64,000 bases of DNA from Setomelanomma holmii. Lineage: Eukaryota > Ascomycota > Dothideomycetes > Pleosporales > Phaeosphaeriaceae. The stretch covers positions 186,001-250,000 of the forward strand of contig ML978184.1 in the NCBI GenBank assembly GCA_010015745.1, in the 5' to 3' direction. Position numbers and translations under genes: made by a program. How positions within the stretch are numbered: position 1 is the first letter of the stretch; the number at the start of each line of letters is the position of its first letter. The notes beneath the pieces were generated by a model. The model did no database searches. It saw only the letters and a program-made list of their open reading frames with translations, and had not been told where the DNA came from. This document shows positions 1 through 10,212 of this stretch, one piece after another.

Positions 1-26
1 TAGTACACAGATTACGGACGGTATAA

Positions 27-698
27 GGATTTGTCTTCCTCAATCCTGCTCGTCTTCGGAGCTCGTACTTTGTGCAACTGTGTAGCTCGGCTGGAGTATC
101 GATTAGCTCTCTCATTGTCTCAAGCTCTTCGGCAAGAGTGACATCGAGCGCGACCTCGACAATCATAGCAACTACAACGGTCTCTGGTTCAGCGCTAGCG
201 AGTCTAGCTACTACGCTCTCCCAGACGTTGGCAGCATCGAGCACTTCAAGCACTCCGCCAATACGGTCTACTAGGCAGACAATTGCTTCGTCAGGCAGCT
301 CGTTTCTTCCCACCGGCGCAGTCGCGGGCATTTCGGTCGGCGTAACCCTGGCTGTGGTCCTGCTGGCTGTAGGGCCTTTCTTGGTCTGGCGGCGCCGTTG
401 CAAGGCAACCAAGGCCAATCCACTTGCTGCTAAGCCATTCCGAGAAGGTGAAACAGACAAAGAATTGGTAGCCGTTGCGGCGAATGAGCCCTGGAAAGTG
501 GATCATACTTACTACGAGACGGACGGTAGAGGAAGAGCACCAACTGGAGGACAGGATCGGAACGCAGAATGCTATGGGCAGGGAGCCAAGGAAGGAAATG
601 ATAGGATGAACTTGGCCTATTCAGTGCATATTTTACTGGAAGATGGAGTGGAGGAGATAGCGCTTGACACGGTTGAGACTGTTGTGCTCCTCCCCTGA
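27..698 (+). CDS. Single-pass membrane protein with Ser/Thr-rich ectodomain (5' partial)
   Basis: The frame is open from position 27 to a stop at 696-698, and has no convincing ATG. An in-frame stop lies at 24-26, so an upstream exon probably joins here and the gene runs off the left edge of the window. The visible part is a Ser/Thr-rich stretch of about 80 residues typical of O-mannosylated fungal cell-surface proteins, then one hydrophobic segment (AVAGISVGVTLAVVLLAVGP) followed by a basic RRRCK stop-transfer patch and a cytoplasmic tail. This layout resembles fungal wall-sensor-like or Mid2-like proteins, but no diagnostic domain is visible. The last 40 residues are less convincing than an alternative frame over the same bases (ending near 605), so the C-terminus may be misread. 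It converges with ZIM17. Confidence 0.5.
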   Translation, partial: GFVFLNPARLRSSYFVQLCSSAGVSISSLIVSSSSARVTSSATSTIIATTTVSGSALASLATTLSQTLAASSTSSTPPIRSTRQTIASSGSSFLPTGAVAGISVGVTLAVVLLAVGPFLVWRRRCKATKANPLAAKPFREGETDKELVAVAANEPWKVDHTYYETDGRGRAPTGGQDRNAECYGQGAKEGNDRMNLAYSVHILLEDGVEEIALDTVETVVLLP

Positions 699-822
699 AG
701 ACAGCATTCGACGGGTCTATAAGTCGGTTGTTGTACATGCCATCAAGCCTATTCGTACATCGTTCTTGCAAACTAGTAATCGTACAGGGTATCATGCGGC
801 CGACCAGCGGCTTGAGAGTGTT

Positions 823-1513
823 CTACTCGCTTCGATCAGACGATGGCTTCTGGGATGCTGGCTGTTCGACAAATCGCTCGTCGCCTTTCGGTTTGGACTC
901 TGGGTGGAAGTGGGCGGTTCGAGGAGTTGTGCTGCCATCGTCCCAAAACTCTACATCGCCCTCTGCGCTCAGAGAACCTTTCTTGATGAGGTCGCCCTTC
1001 TCCCGCATGAGATCTTCTATGGTGACAGACTTGTCTGAGAATATCTGCACGACGTTAGTGCTTCCATGCAAGCGGTGTTAAGATTCCTTTGCATGCCTTC
1101 AAATGGTCACTGATCAAGTGCTTATTTTTACAGTCCGGACACGATATCAGGACAGTGCCATGATGATATCCTTGTTTCGATAAACGATGTGACGAGCGAG
1201 TCTTGCAAACATTGCAAGTAAAGGTTAGCTCATAGGACGGGACTTGCTCGCGGTCAAGCCTCGAATCTGGAGCATTCGGCGATGTGGTCGGCTGGGAGGG
1301 TGCGGCGGAGCTGGACTCGAAGCGAACTGCTCTTAGAGTCCGTGCTTGAGACGGGATGGGTGAAGGACGTGTGGCAGGTGACGTTTGCGGCGTATGGAAG
1401 AGGCGCGTTGCGGGCAGTGGAATGTGCTCCGCCGGACATGTTGTTGAAACTCGAGGCGCAGTTGCACGGGCGAATGCGCGTAACAAAGAAGACGATGGCG
1501 GTCGCATTGTCAT
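823..1513 (-). CDS. ZIM17: Zim17/Tim15/Hep1-type DNL zinc-finger protein (mitochondrial Hsp70 escort)
   Basis: Predicted exons are 1513-1097 and 1044-823, giving 212 residues. Zim17 binds mitochondrial Hsp70 (Ssc1) in the matrix and keeps it soluble during import and folding. The N-terminal ~90 residues are rich in Arg, Ser, Pro and Ala and lack acidic residues at the start, as in a mitochondrial presequence. The DNL zinc finger follows: FTCNVCKTRSSHRLSKQGYH, then CPDCKNKHLISDHLK, with the two CxxC pairs intact. The second exon supplies IFSDKSVTIEDLMREKGDL, which is the normal family continuation. The join needs a 52-bp intron at 1045-1096 that starts with GC rather than GT and ends with CAG after a CACTAAC branch point; joining there restores the conserved HLK-IF sequence in phase 0. 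Without splicing the protein would stop early after ILTPLAWKH. Confidence 0.93.
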
Positions 1514-1899
1514 GCTGTTACTAGATAAAGATGTGAGATATGCGCAAGGTTCGTTGTTCGTAAGTGTGAGTGTAGAGGTTAAGGTTGAAGGCGACGCTGG
1601 GCAAAAGTTGTGTTCCAGGACGCTAGGCCATCGTCATCCCACAGCGCTGGTTGCGGGCAAGACGGGACCCCCCACCGCACCGCGATGCCGAGCTGTCAAC
1701 CTCAAAAGCTCGAATAGCTCCGACTGCTGTTCCTCAACTCTCGTCGCCTCTCTACCGTATACACGCTCTTCAGCGCCCTCTACCACCGTCGTTGCGCCAG
1801 GTTTCGTCGCCACTCCGCCCTCGACACAGGCATACCTCCGCATTTGCCCGCATCAGACCTCACGAGCAGTAGCCTCGTACACGCCAAACACCGCACACA
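1514..1899. promoter_or_regulatory. Divergent intergenic region between ZIM17 and CUL3
   Basis: These 386 bp separate two divergently transcribed genes, so they should carry both promoters. The CUL3 side is C/T-rich. I see no clear TATA box and no conserved coding frame. Confidence 0.5.
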
Positions 1900-4618
1900 A
1901 TGATTGCGGGCAGGGGCAGGCAGCGCATACGGCCGCCGCGTAGGGTAAGCTTGGCGCTTTCACCTTCACTTCACCATGTTTCTATGGTCCTCTCGTCTTC
2001 ATCGCGCGTACCATTACCTCAGCCACCTCGGAACATTGGCTAACCATGCGGCAACCACAGGGTCTACACGGCGACGAGGTCGATTTTGAGAATACGTGGG
2101 CGACTATCGAAGCTGCCTTCAGAGAGATCCACACCAAGAATGCTTCCAAGCTCTCGTATGAGGAGCTGTACCGGCACGCCTACCGCATAGTCCTCAAGAA
2201 GAAGGGCGAGCAACTATACAACAAGGTCATCGACTTCGAACGCAGCTGGTTAGCCATCGAAGTACGAGCTTCTATTCAGCAGCTCCTGTCGCCGAATCTG
2301 CTGGCCGATGCACAAGGCGCTGGCGTGACGAGCCCTAATGAGCGGCGCGTCGCTGGCGAGAAGTTCCTGAAAGGACTCAAGCAGGCATGGGGCGACCACC
2401 AGGTCTGCATGAGTATGCTGGCAGATGTGCTCATGTATATGGTAAGACCTTCATCCCGCTACGGCCTCATATGAAAACCCATGGCTAACAAGGCTACGTT
2501 GAAGGATCGTGTCTACTGTGCGGACCATCGACGCATGTCCATATACAATGCCGCTATGGTACAATTTCGCGACGAAATCCTCAACTCGGTAATATCAGCG
2601 ACCGACACGCGAGCCGTCCTAGGTCTGCTGAACCACGTTGTGCTCGATCAGATCCAGATGGAGCGTGACGGCGACGTTATTGACAAACAGCTGATCAAGT
2701 CCTGTGTGTGGATGCTCGAGGGCCTGCACGAGGACGAAACGGAGTCGGAAGAGCAACGGCTGTACAATGCGTCTTTCGAGAAGGAGTATCTGGACACGAG
2801 CAGAATATTCTACCGCAACGAGTCTGAGCTTCTGCTGCGCGACTCAGATGCTGGCGCATACTGCAAGCACGCACGACGGCGAATATACGAGGAAGACGAG
2901 CGTTGCAAACAGACATTGTTAGAAAGTACCGGACCTAAGATTCAAAAAGTGGTCGAGGACGAGTTGATCAAGAATCGGATACACGAGCTGGTCGAAATGG
3001 AGAGCGGGGTACGATTCATGGTCGACAACGATAGACTGGAGGAGCTCAACCTCGTCTACGACTTGAACAAGCGCGTGGACGAGAAGAAGGCTGAAGTCAC
3101 GCGGGCCATCCAGAAGCGTATTGTTGACATGGGCACCGACATCAACAACGACGCTGTCGCGGCATCACAAGCTCCTGTTGCCGCTCCCACAGCCGACCCC
3201 GCCGATAAGTCGAAGGGCCCCGCACAAGAAAAGTCCCTCAACCAGCAGACCGTCGCAGCCATCAAATGGGTAGAAGACGTACTGGCGCTAAAGGACAAGT
3301 TCGACAAGATTTGGCGCGATGCATTCGAAACCGACAATCTGCTTCAAGCCGCAATCACCCGCAGCTTTGGCGATTTCATCAATTCACCGACATTCCCACG
3401 ATCCTCCGAGTACATATCACTCTTCATTGACGAGAATATGAAGAAGGGGATCAAGGGCAAGACCGAGATGGAGGTTGACAGCGTCTTGGAGAAGGCCATC
3501 ATCCTTCTCCGGTACGTTCTGGATAAGGATCTGTTCGAGAGGTACTACAAGAAGCATCTCTGCCGCCGTCTGCTCATGAACAAATCCATCAGCAACGAAG
3601 TAGAGAAGCAGATGATCTCTAAGATGAAGATCGAGCTCGGTAACAACTTCACGCTCAAGCTGGAAGCAATGTTCAAGGACATGACCATCTCCGAGGAGCT
3701 GACTGCTGGCTTCAAGAAGCATGTCGAAGGTTTAGGCGATAAGGAGCCCAAGCGCATTGAGCTCGCGATCAACGTATTGACTGGCATGACATGGCCGCTC
3801 GAGACTATGGGAGGCACAGCTGCGGAAGACGAGGACAGCCGGCCCCGATGCAATTTCCCAGTATCTGTGGAAAAGATCAAGCGAGGCTTTGAGAAGTTCT
3901 ACAGCCAAAAGCACTCCGGACGACAGCTCACATGGCTCGCGAACATGGGATCCGCTGACATCAAGGCTGTGTTCCCCAAGGTCCAGCAGAAAGATGGCTC
4001 CTTCAAGGAGCGTCGACACGACCTCAACGTTTCAACATACGGCATGGTCATCCTCCTTCTCTTCAATGAGCTTCCAGCAGGTCGATATCTTACCTTTGAG
4101 GAGATCCAAGCTCAAACAAACATTCCACCCAGCGATCTCATCAGGAATCTGCAGTCACTCGCTGTTGCACCAAAGACGCGTATTTTGATCAAGGAGCCCA
4201 TGTCGAAGGATGTCAAGCCTACCGATCGGTTCTCGTTCAACGAAGGCTTCAACGGAAAATTCGTCAAGATCAAGGTTGGCGTTGTCAGCAGCGGCAACAA
4301 GGTGGAAAGCGATCGTGAGCGACGAGAGACCGAGAAGAAGAACGACGATTCGCGGCAATTCTGCATCGAGGCCGCGGTTGTACGAATCATGAAGTACGTA
4401 CTGTCCGTGATACAACCATGACAACTGCTAATGAATTATACAGGCAACGCAAAGAGCTCTCACATCAGCAAGTGGTCTCCGAGACACTCGGCCAACTAGC
4501 AGGGCAATTCAAGCCCGAGGTGAACATGATCAAGAAGAGGATTGAGTCGCTTATTGAGCGAGAATACCTCGAGAGAATCGACGGCGCAAAGGTGGATTCG
4601 TATCGTTATCTGGCGTAA
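1900..4618 (+). CDS. CUL3: Cullin-3, scaffold of a BTB-type RING ubiquitin ligase
   Basis: Predicted exons are 1900-1944, 2061-2441, 2505-4393 and 4444-4618, giving 829 residues. Cullin-3 scaffolds CRL3 ubiquitin ligases, binding BTB adaptors through its N-terminal repeats and Rbx1 through its C-terminal half. The start is placed at 1900 because this 45-bp exon encodes a basic MIAGRGRQRIRPPRR, like the RIR-containing start of other cullin-3 proteins, and splices in phase 0 to GLHGDEVDFENTW. Later landmarks are LSYEELYRHAYRIVLKKKGE, DKDLFERYYKKHLCRRLL, KHSGRQLTWLANMGSAD, and the C-terminal winged helix ending in EREYLERI. The neddylation motif IVRIMK-QRK is present; its lysine (about K772) has its codon split by the last 50-bp intron. 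Length and motifs match an intact gene. No unusual residues were noticed. Confidence 0.96.
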
Positions 4619-5589
4619 AACCAGTCCTCTTCGAACCCTCTACGCATTTTATCAATGGACTACGGCGACAATTTGTTTTCCATTTTGGCGCACTCCACAT
4701 AGCATGCATAGCATTGGCGTCGTATGCGCAAAGGTCATGGCGCATTGAGGCGTTTGGGACATGGCAAACATACCCCGTAGATGTGCAGCATATTGAAGAG
4801 CGCAGATCTAGTCGCATCAACTATAATGGATGGTTTAACTCATCACTTTCCACACTCAACGTGGTTTTAGAATTGCGGCTAGGCCTGGGTGAGGATTTTA
4901 ATGGGTAGGCTAACTAGCATGTGCCTTATACTGGGACACTTATGATGCTCTCTGCTTCGATCAAAACAGTCACCAAGGCGATCACCCGCTCACCCACGCT
5001 TCCAGAACACTCTCGTCAGTCTAGTCTGAAAGATCGCCATTATTGCCATGTGCAAAGCTAGATCAGCGGACGTCAGAGCACAGCCTGCGCGCATCATTGC
5101 GATCTTCTCAGATCAGATCGGATCAATGTCAATCTATTATTTCGAACCTAGTAAGTCAGGGCGAATGGTATTGTAGAGACGAACTACAGTTCGCGTGCAT
5201 GACCTGGTCTGCCAAGTGCATGCGATGCGACAACGGTTCGCGAACGGGTTGTGTTTCGAAATGGCCGGGGTAGCTGATGTCGCGCGTTAGGGTCGTGCAT
5301 GGCGATGACACCTAACATCAGGACGGATTTTTTGTGCGGAATTGATGTTGAACACTGTTTGCTATTTGGTATGTCTGATGATACTCTGAAGTTAGGATTA
5401 AGAAAATCTGGAGGTGAGTGTCGAAGTTAAAAAGCTAACATGGCATGAGTTCTGTGTAATCCGTGTACGCGGCATGCGCTACTAAGAGAGGTCCGTGGAA
5501 CTCTACCACCAGGACCGAGTACGAGCTTGCAAGTTCATGATTGGCATGGTTACTTCTCTCCGGCTTACACACGTTGTCGGCAATCTTGA
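4619..5589. other. Intergenic, no gene recognised
   Basis: About 970 bp downstream of CUL3. Only short overlapping frames of ordinary chance length are present, with no recognisable motif or repeat. Confidence 0.5.
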
Positions 5590-5921
5590 CGTTCACTGTC
5601 TCAACGATTCCTTCACCGGCGATCAGTAGGTGAGGAGTTTGTACCTACCCCCAACGAGGCCACTGTCGGATCTACAGCCGCAACTTGCGAGCCGGGACCC
5701 AAATACTGCGGATGGTACCTCAAGGGTGCAGGTGAACTTCCCCTTTAAGACCATTCTCCATCCAGTAGCTGACCTAGATTCGTGCAGGATGGAATGGCCT
5801 GGCTGATCGAGCACTCTACAGTTGCGTGTCAGCTTTTACGATCACCTTCTTGGACGATTGTGCATATGGAGCAGGCTGCTTGGGACCTGGGGCTCATTGC
5901 GATGGAACGAAGAAGATTTGA
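5590..5921 (+). pseudogene. Small six-cysteine secreted-protein gene, 5' end apparently broken
   Basis: Two exons are clear: coding up to 5731, a 56-bp intron at 5732-5787 (GTGAAC..GTGCAG), and 5788-5921. They encode a six-cysteine domain with spacing C-x6-C-x19-C-x11-C-x5-C-x6-C, starting CEPGPKYCGWYLKG and ending GCLGPGAHCDGTKKI. The gene at 10213-10552 has the same cysteine pattern, the same YCGWYL and GPxAHCDG motifs, and an intron at the same codon and phase, so the two are paralogues. The 5' end is the problem. The cysteine frame is open only from 5590 and contains no ATG, while a hydrophobic, signal-peptide-like stretch (about 5548-5625, SAILTFTVSTIPSPA) sits in a different frame. That suggests a frameshifted pseudogene, or an unrecognised first exon. 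The family resembles small secreted, effector-like proteins of plant-associated fungi; the function is unknown. Confidence 0.6.
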
Positions 5922-6328
5922 GTTGCGTTGACATTGGAGCTTGGGTTGCGGTGGTGAAAACCCTGTAGGTTGTAGTGTGAGGTCAAAGATCGATCATGTT
6001 CATGACTGGGTTTCCGGCAAACCCTGTGACTGAGTCTGTCCAACACTAGCTCAGAGATCAGAGCTGCCTAGATCTAGTCGTTCGCTCCTTCGGAGATGCA
6101 GACAGATGTATACCAAGCTTTCGCACTTGAACGTGACCGAGATTCGGAACATCGCATAGTACTCAGACCTCTGTGCTTCATTGGACAATTGAGAGCCGGT
6201 GTAGACCGAAGTCTTGAGCTCAACGTCAATGTTAAAAAGTCTTACGGTAACGGGGCTCCTCGTTGAGAAATGAAAACTGGCAACAACATGGATTGAGGTG
6301 TGCAGCGCTTATGCATGCGCAGAGACGC

Positions 6329-6357
6329 CTATCGATAGCCTGAAGTCCTATCGATAG
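6329..6357. repeat. Two copies of palindrome CTATCGATAG, 19 bp apart
   Basis: Perfect 10-bp palindromes lie at 6329-6338 and 6348-6357. A third copy is at 7556-7565 in the same intergenic space. By chance a given 10-mer is expected about 0.06 times in 64 kb, so the clustering may be meaningful, for example as binding sites for a dimeric regulator. No fungal factor is assigned. Confidence 0.6.
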
Positions 6358-7555
6358 AGCGGGCCGTTATCCATGGCATGACCTGGTGATTGGATGGCGA
6401 AGAGAAAAAGCGAGCGAATAAAAAATGTGTGGTGGAGAGTGTATATGGAATTTCTTGTGTTGTGGAGGCACACATGGGGAGATGTGGTCTCGAGCGCAAA
6501 ACTTCTGGAAGACAGGTAGACGTGCCGAGAAGTTGTTGTGGAGCAAATGCCCGCACAGAGAAGGAAGAGCGAGTAGGGGGCGATGACGTCGATGGTTGCG
6601 TGGCCGTCGTTGACACCAATTCGAAGAATGAACGAGGTGTGGAGAGCCGAACACGAGCGAATAGTGACAATGGAAACAAAGCGTCCAAGACGGACAATGC
6701 AAGCACAACGCAGGATAAAAGTGTCCCTTCAGAGGAACAGCCCTGTTGTTATGAAATTCCTGGGGTTGCATCGGACATGCACGTGGGAATCCGCCCCATG
6801 TTTGAAGACACGAGGCCTTTGATGAAGCAAACAACGTGCGTCGCTGCGATAGGAAATCTCCAACAACAGGGGCTGTAACCTTGAAATGAAAGAGGATGAA
6901 TGGAAAATAGTGACAGCCCGGGACTCGCTTGACATGTTCTGGAGGCGAGAGCTGGGGATGTGAACGGCTGGAATAACCATGGCAGCTGAGCTGAGCTGCG
7001 CTGTGACCTGGCGAGGAAAGAACAGAACCGACGTCTGATCCTGCTGCTGTGCAACATCGCCTGCCAAATCTGTGTAGAGACTTGTCGTCGTCAGCTCCTT
7101 CCTGTTGTCGGCGTGACTGCCAGAACAGTTGCCCAAGTCCGCAGTGCCTGCCATTTTCAAGCGCGTTCCTCTGCGGGACTGACGCAAACTCAGACCCCTT
7201 CCAGTCCGACCCTGGACCTCTCAACAACGAAACAACGGAACAAAGCTGGCCACTCGAAACAAAGCCACAGTCGAGGCGTTTGCTAACGTCACCTCTTATG
7301 TCACCAAAATGACAATGCGACAGAATGCACCGACGGGATCACACACCCGAAATGAATGCGCGCGCTGCCCTGCCAAGCGGAGATTCTCCCGCTTCACGGG
7401 TCCGGCTCCACAACACTCAGCTTTTGCTCCGTGTGGCAAGAAAGGCTGAAGGATCATAGCCATAGCACTGAAAGAGGCGATTCGACGAGTATCTGGACTG
7501 GGTGCGCACCATTCGCGACACAACAGACGCCCCTCTGACCGGATGAAGTCGGCGT

Positions 7556-7582
7556 CTATCGATAGACAACGTGCAGCTGCAC
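7556..7582. promoter_or_regulatory. Adjacent palindromes CTATCGATAG and GTGCAGCTGCAC
   Basis: The third CTATCGATAG copy (7556-7565) is followed five bases later by a perfect 12-bp palindrome, GTGCAGCTGCAC (7571-7582), containing the E-box-like core CAGCTG. They lie about 670 bp upstream of the GH128 start codon. A regulatory role is inference only. Confidence 0.35.
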
Positions 7583-8249
7583 GAGAGCAGCACTTCAAGG
7601 GCGGCAGGTCGCTTGCTTCCCATCACTCGCGCGCCCCCTACGGATGTTCCTGGCGTGGCGCTGCCGATGAAACGGCGGTGCCATGCGCCTTCAAATGAAA
7701 GCGTCCCGCTGGCAAAGTCAAGCTTTTGCGTGCCGATCGTTGGCCTGCGCCTACGACAGTCTGGGTTGGTGTATGTTTCTATCCTTGGAAGCATCCTACG
7801 TTATGAATGGTCGACACCCCCTGCGCTCACCAGCTGTGCCTGACGCTTGCCCCTGGATGGCTACCCGCCGGCTCACTTGTTGGTTTCCTTGGTGCGACCA
7901 GGTCTAAAAGAGTTTGTGCGCTTTGGCTCGCTGCCGCTGACATCCAGACTCCAGGCGCAGTCCGCAGGATGGCGCTGTCCCTTATTCCCCGCCCTTTATT
8001 AACTGCACCGGCCCCGTCCCCTCGTCGTTCCGATACCCTCACTCAGTCATACATACCACGGTGCTGTTGCAGTCCTTCCTTTGAGCATTTGCTCGGTCCA
8101 TTCCCTTGTCTCTATAGACGCCACTTTCATTACTGAACATCAGCAATAGCCCTGGTCGGCTCGTTACTCTTTGCGCTCCAGAAGCAGCACTTGCATTTAC
8201 CTGTCTATACACTTCCCACTTCGACGCATCAGTAACCCCATTCATCGAC

Positions 8250-9656
8250 ATGCCTTCCATGAAGATTAGCCTTTTGGCTCTGGCGTCCGTCGCCGCCGCT
8301 GTTCCCCAGTACGGACACGGACACAGCAAGTTCCACAACAAGCCCTCCGGAGCCGTTGGTACTGGTGGTGTGAAGCCATATCCCACCGGTGGCTGGATCG
8401 GGGAGTACAACAGCACCCGTGTCCCTTACCCTACCGGTACTGGATACGGCCAGGACACGACCATCGATGTGACCACGACCTCCACTACCACTGTCCTTAA
8501 GACAGTCACCCTCAAGGCTTCGCCAGTCTCCAGCAGCCAAAAGGCCATCGTCGAGAACGCCACTCCTGCTGCTGATGAGTGCGGTCCCGCTACAGTTACC
8601 GTCACTGCGTCTGAAAAGGTTACCATCACCGTGACTCCCGGCGGTGGTGCCGATGTCCCCAAGTCATCGGCTGCTCCAATCGAGTCAAAGGGAGGCGACT
8701 ATGGTGTCCCATCCAGCTTCGCTCTCGTCTCTCCCACTCCCCAGGGTGAGGAGGCTCCCTCTTCCTCCAAGGTCGAGGTGAAGCCCACTCCAACTCCTGC
8801 TGTCCCTTCCTCTAAGGCGGCCGAGCAGTACGAGATCTCCTCCATTGTTCAGAAGCCTGTCGCCTCTCCTACTCCTGCTGCCTCCTCCGCCGCTGCGTAC
8901 TCCTCGGCTGCTGCGTCTCCTACCCCCAGCTCTGGCAACACCTACAGCGGTACCAAGCGTGGTCTGGCTTACAATGACGCCTCCCTCTGCAGTACCTTCG
9001 GCAGCAAGTTCGGTTTCGGCTACAACTGGGGCCAGATCGAGAACAACGATATCGGCACTGGCTTCATCCCCATGATGCACGGTCCCGACAAGGCCACTGC
9101 CACGGAGTGGCTCGCCAACGTTGACAAGATGGTCACTAAGGGCTCCAAGGCCGTCATGGGTTTCAATGAGCCCGACCACGCTGAGCAAGCCAACCTCACC
9201 CCTGACGCTGCCTGCACCGCCTGGAAGTCGTACATGAACCCCATCGCCTCGTCCCACCCAGGTGTCACCATCATCGGCCCCTCTGTTACAAACGGAGCCG
9301 CTCCTATGGGTCTTGACTGGCTCACCCGCTTCACCACCGCTTGCCCCGACGCCATTGTCCACGCCACCAACATCCACTTCTACGACATCTACGACTCTGC
9401 CACCATCGACCGCTTCAAGGCCCAGGTCGAGAAGGCAGCTTCCAACTACGGTCTGCCCGTCTGGATCACTGAGTTCGGCCTCAACCCCGGCTCCGCTACT
9501 GAGGAGCAGGCTGCTTCCTTCGTCAAGGACGCCATGGCATACCTTGATAGCTCGGACAAGGTCCAGGGCTACTCGTGGTTCATGGTTGGTACTGGCGAGT
9601 ACCAGCTCAACTCGGGCTCTGGTCTCAGCGCTGTTGGCCAGGTGTACGCCTCGTAG
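8250..9656 (+). CDS. Secreted GH128 (Asl1-like) glycoside hydrolase
   Basis: A single exon of 468 residues. It begins with a signal peptide (MKISLLALASVAAAVPQ), followed by about 210 residues rich in Ser, Thr, Pro, Ala and Val that probably form a glycosylated linker or wall-anchoring region. From about residue 232 comes the catalytic domain: RGLAYNDASLC, YNWGQ, GFIPMMHG, VMGFNEPDH (putative acid/base Glu), HFYDIYD, PVWITEFG (putative nucleophile Glu) and YSWFMVG. These are hallmarks of GH128, whose characterised members act on beta-1,3-glucans; fission yeast Asl1 is a wall-associated member. Codons are strongly C-ending compared with neighbours, suggesting high expression. The likely role is wall remodelling or glucan degradation outside the cell; the substrate is not shown. 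It lies between the two six-cysteine secreted-protein genes. Confidence 0.92.
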   Translation: MPSMKISLLALASVAAAVPQYGHGHSKFHNKPSGAVGTGGVKPYPTGGWIGEYNSTRVPYPTGTGYGQDTTIDVTTTSTTTVLKTVTLKASPVSSSQKAIVENATPAADECGPATVTVTASEKVTITVTPGGGADVPKSSAAPIESKGGDYGVPSSFALVSPTPQGEEAPSSSKVEVKPTPTPAVPSSKAAEQYEISSIVQKPVASPTPAASSAAAYSSAAASPTPSSGNTYSGTKRGLAYNDASLCSTFGSKFGFGYNWGQIENNDIGTGFIPMMHGPDKATATEWLANVDKMVTKGSKAVMGFNEPDHAEQANLTPDAACTAWKSYMNPIASSHPGVTIIGPSVTNGAAPMGLDWLTRFTTACPDAIVHATNIHFYDIYDSATIDRFKAQVEKAASNYGLPVWITEFGLNPGSATEEQAASFVKDAMAYLDSSDKVQGYSWFMVGTGEYQLNSGSGLSAVGQVYAS

Positions 9657-10212
9657 TTGCGAACTGTGTGTGTATGATGGATGTGGTGTTTGCATTTCTG
9701 GCGCACGAGAGGAAAAACGGTCACTCGTTCTACGGAACCGGATTCGGATTTGGGACAAACTAGACGCGGCATAGGCATATTGCTTGCGCGTGTTGTGTGT
9801 TTTGTATAACTTCTATCCTGTCAACTTGGAAGATGCGGTGGTTTGGTGTAGCGACATGTGTGATGGTGATAAAGGAAATATATCATGTTTTGACATGACA
9901 AACAATCATCCTGACGGAGCCCAACGTGATGCATGCTCTCTTTACTGTGCAGATATGTCAAAAACACCTGAAATTGTCGTTGGCATTTCTGTGCCGAAGC
10001 ATTTGTTAGTTGGTACATCATATTGACGCGTCATCAACGTATTCAATTAACATAAAGTGCTCAAGATTTCCAATTGAACATATCAAACAAGTGTTCCTTC
10101 ACCATCCACCCTCCAACCATCCTAAAACAAACCCACCGTCCTATCCGCCCTCCTCACACAGGCCCACCACACGTCTCTGAACACATCCTCCCAATAACTT
10201 TCAAATTTAGTC
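9657..10212. other. Intergenic, convergent 3' regions
   Basis: About 555 bp between the convergent GH128 gene and the six-cysteine gene. It contains both 3' ends and nothing else recognisable. Confidence 0.5.

Larger units (their letters stand above)
5922..8249. other. Long intergenic region upstream of the GH128 gene
   Basis: About 2.3 kb with no supportable gene. Several overlapping frames are open on both strands (the longest on minus, 6367-7227), but their composition is shadow-like, rich in His, Ser, Arg and Cys, and no domain is visible. The region holds three copies of the palindrome CTATCGATAG and one 12-bp palindrome, described separately. The last 300 bp before the GH128 start are pyrimidine-rich, as in many fungal promoters and leaders. 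Confidence 0.5.

Noticed and set aside
6367..7227. 286-codon open frame on the minus strand
   Set aside because: Composition is rich in His, Ser, Arg and Cys, there is no domain or signal, and other frames over the same bases are also open; I regard it as chance in GC-rich DNA.
8685..9758. 357-codon open frame antisense to the GH128 gene
   Set aside because: It is the Gly/Val/Arg-rich shadow of a C-ending, highly biased coding sequence.
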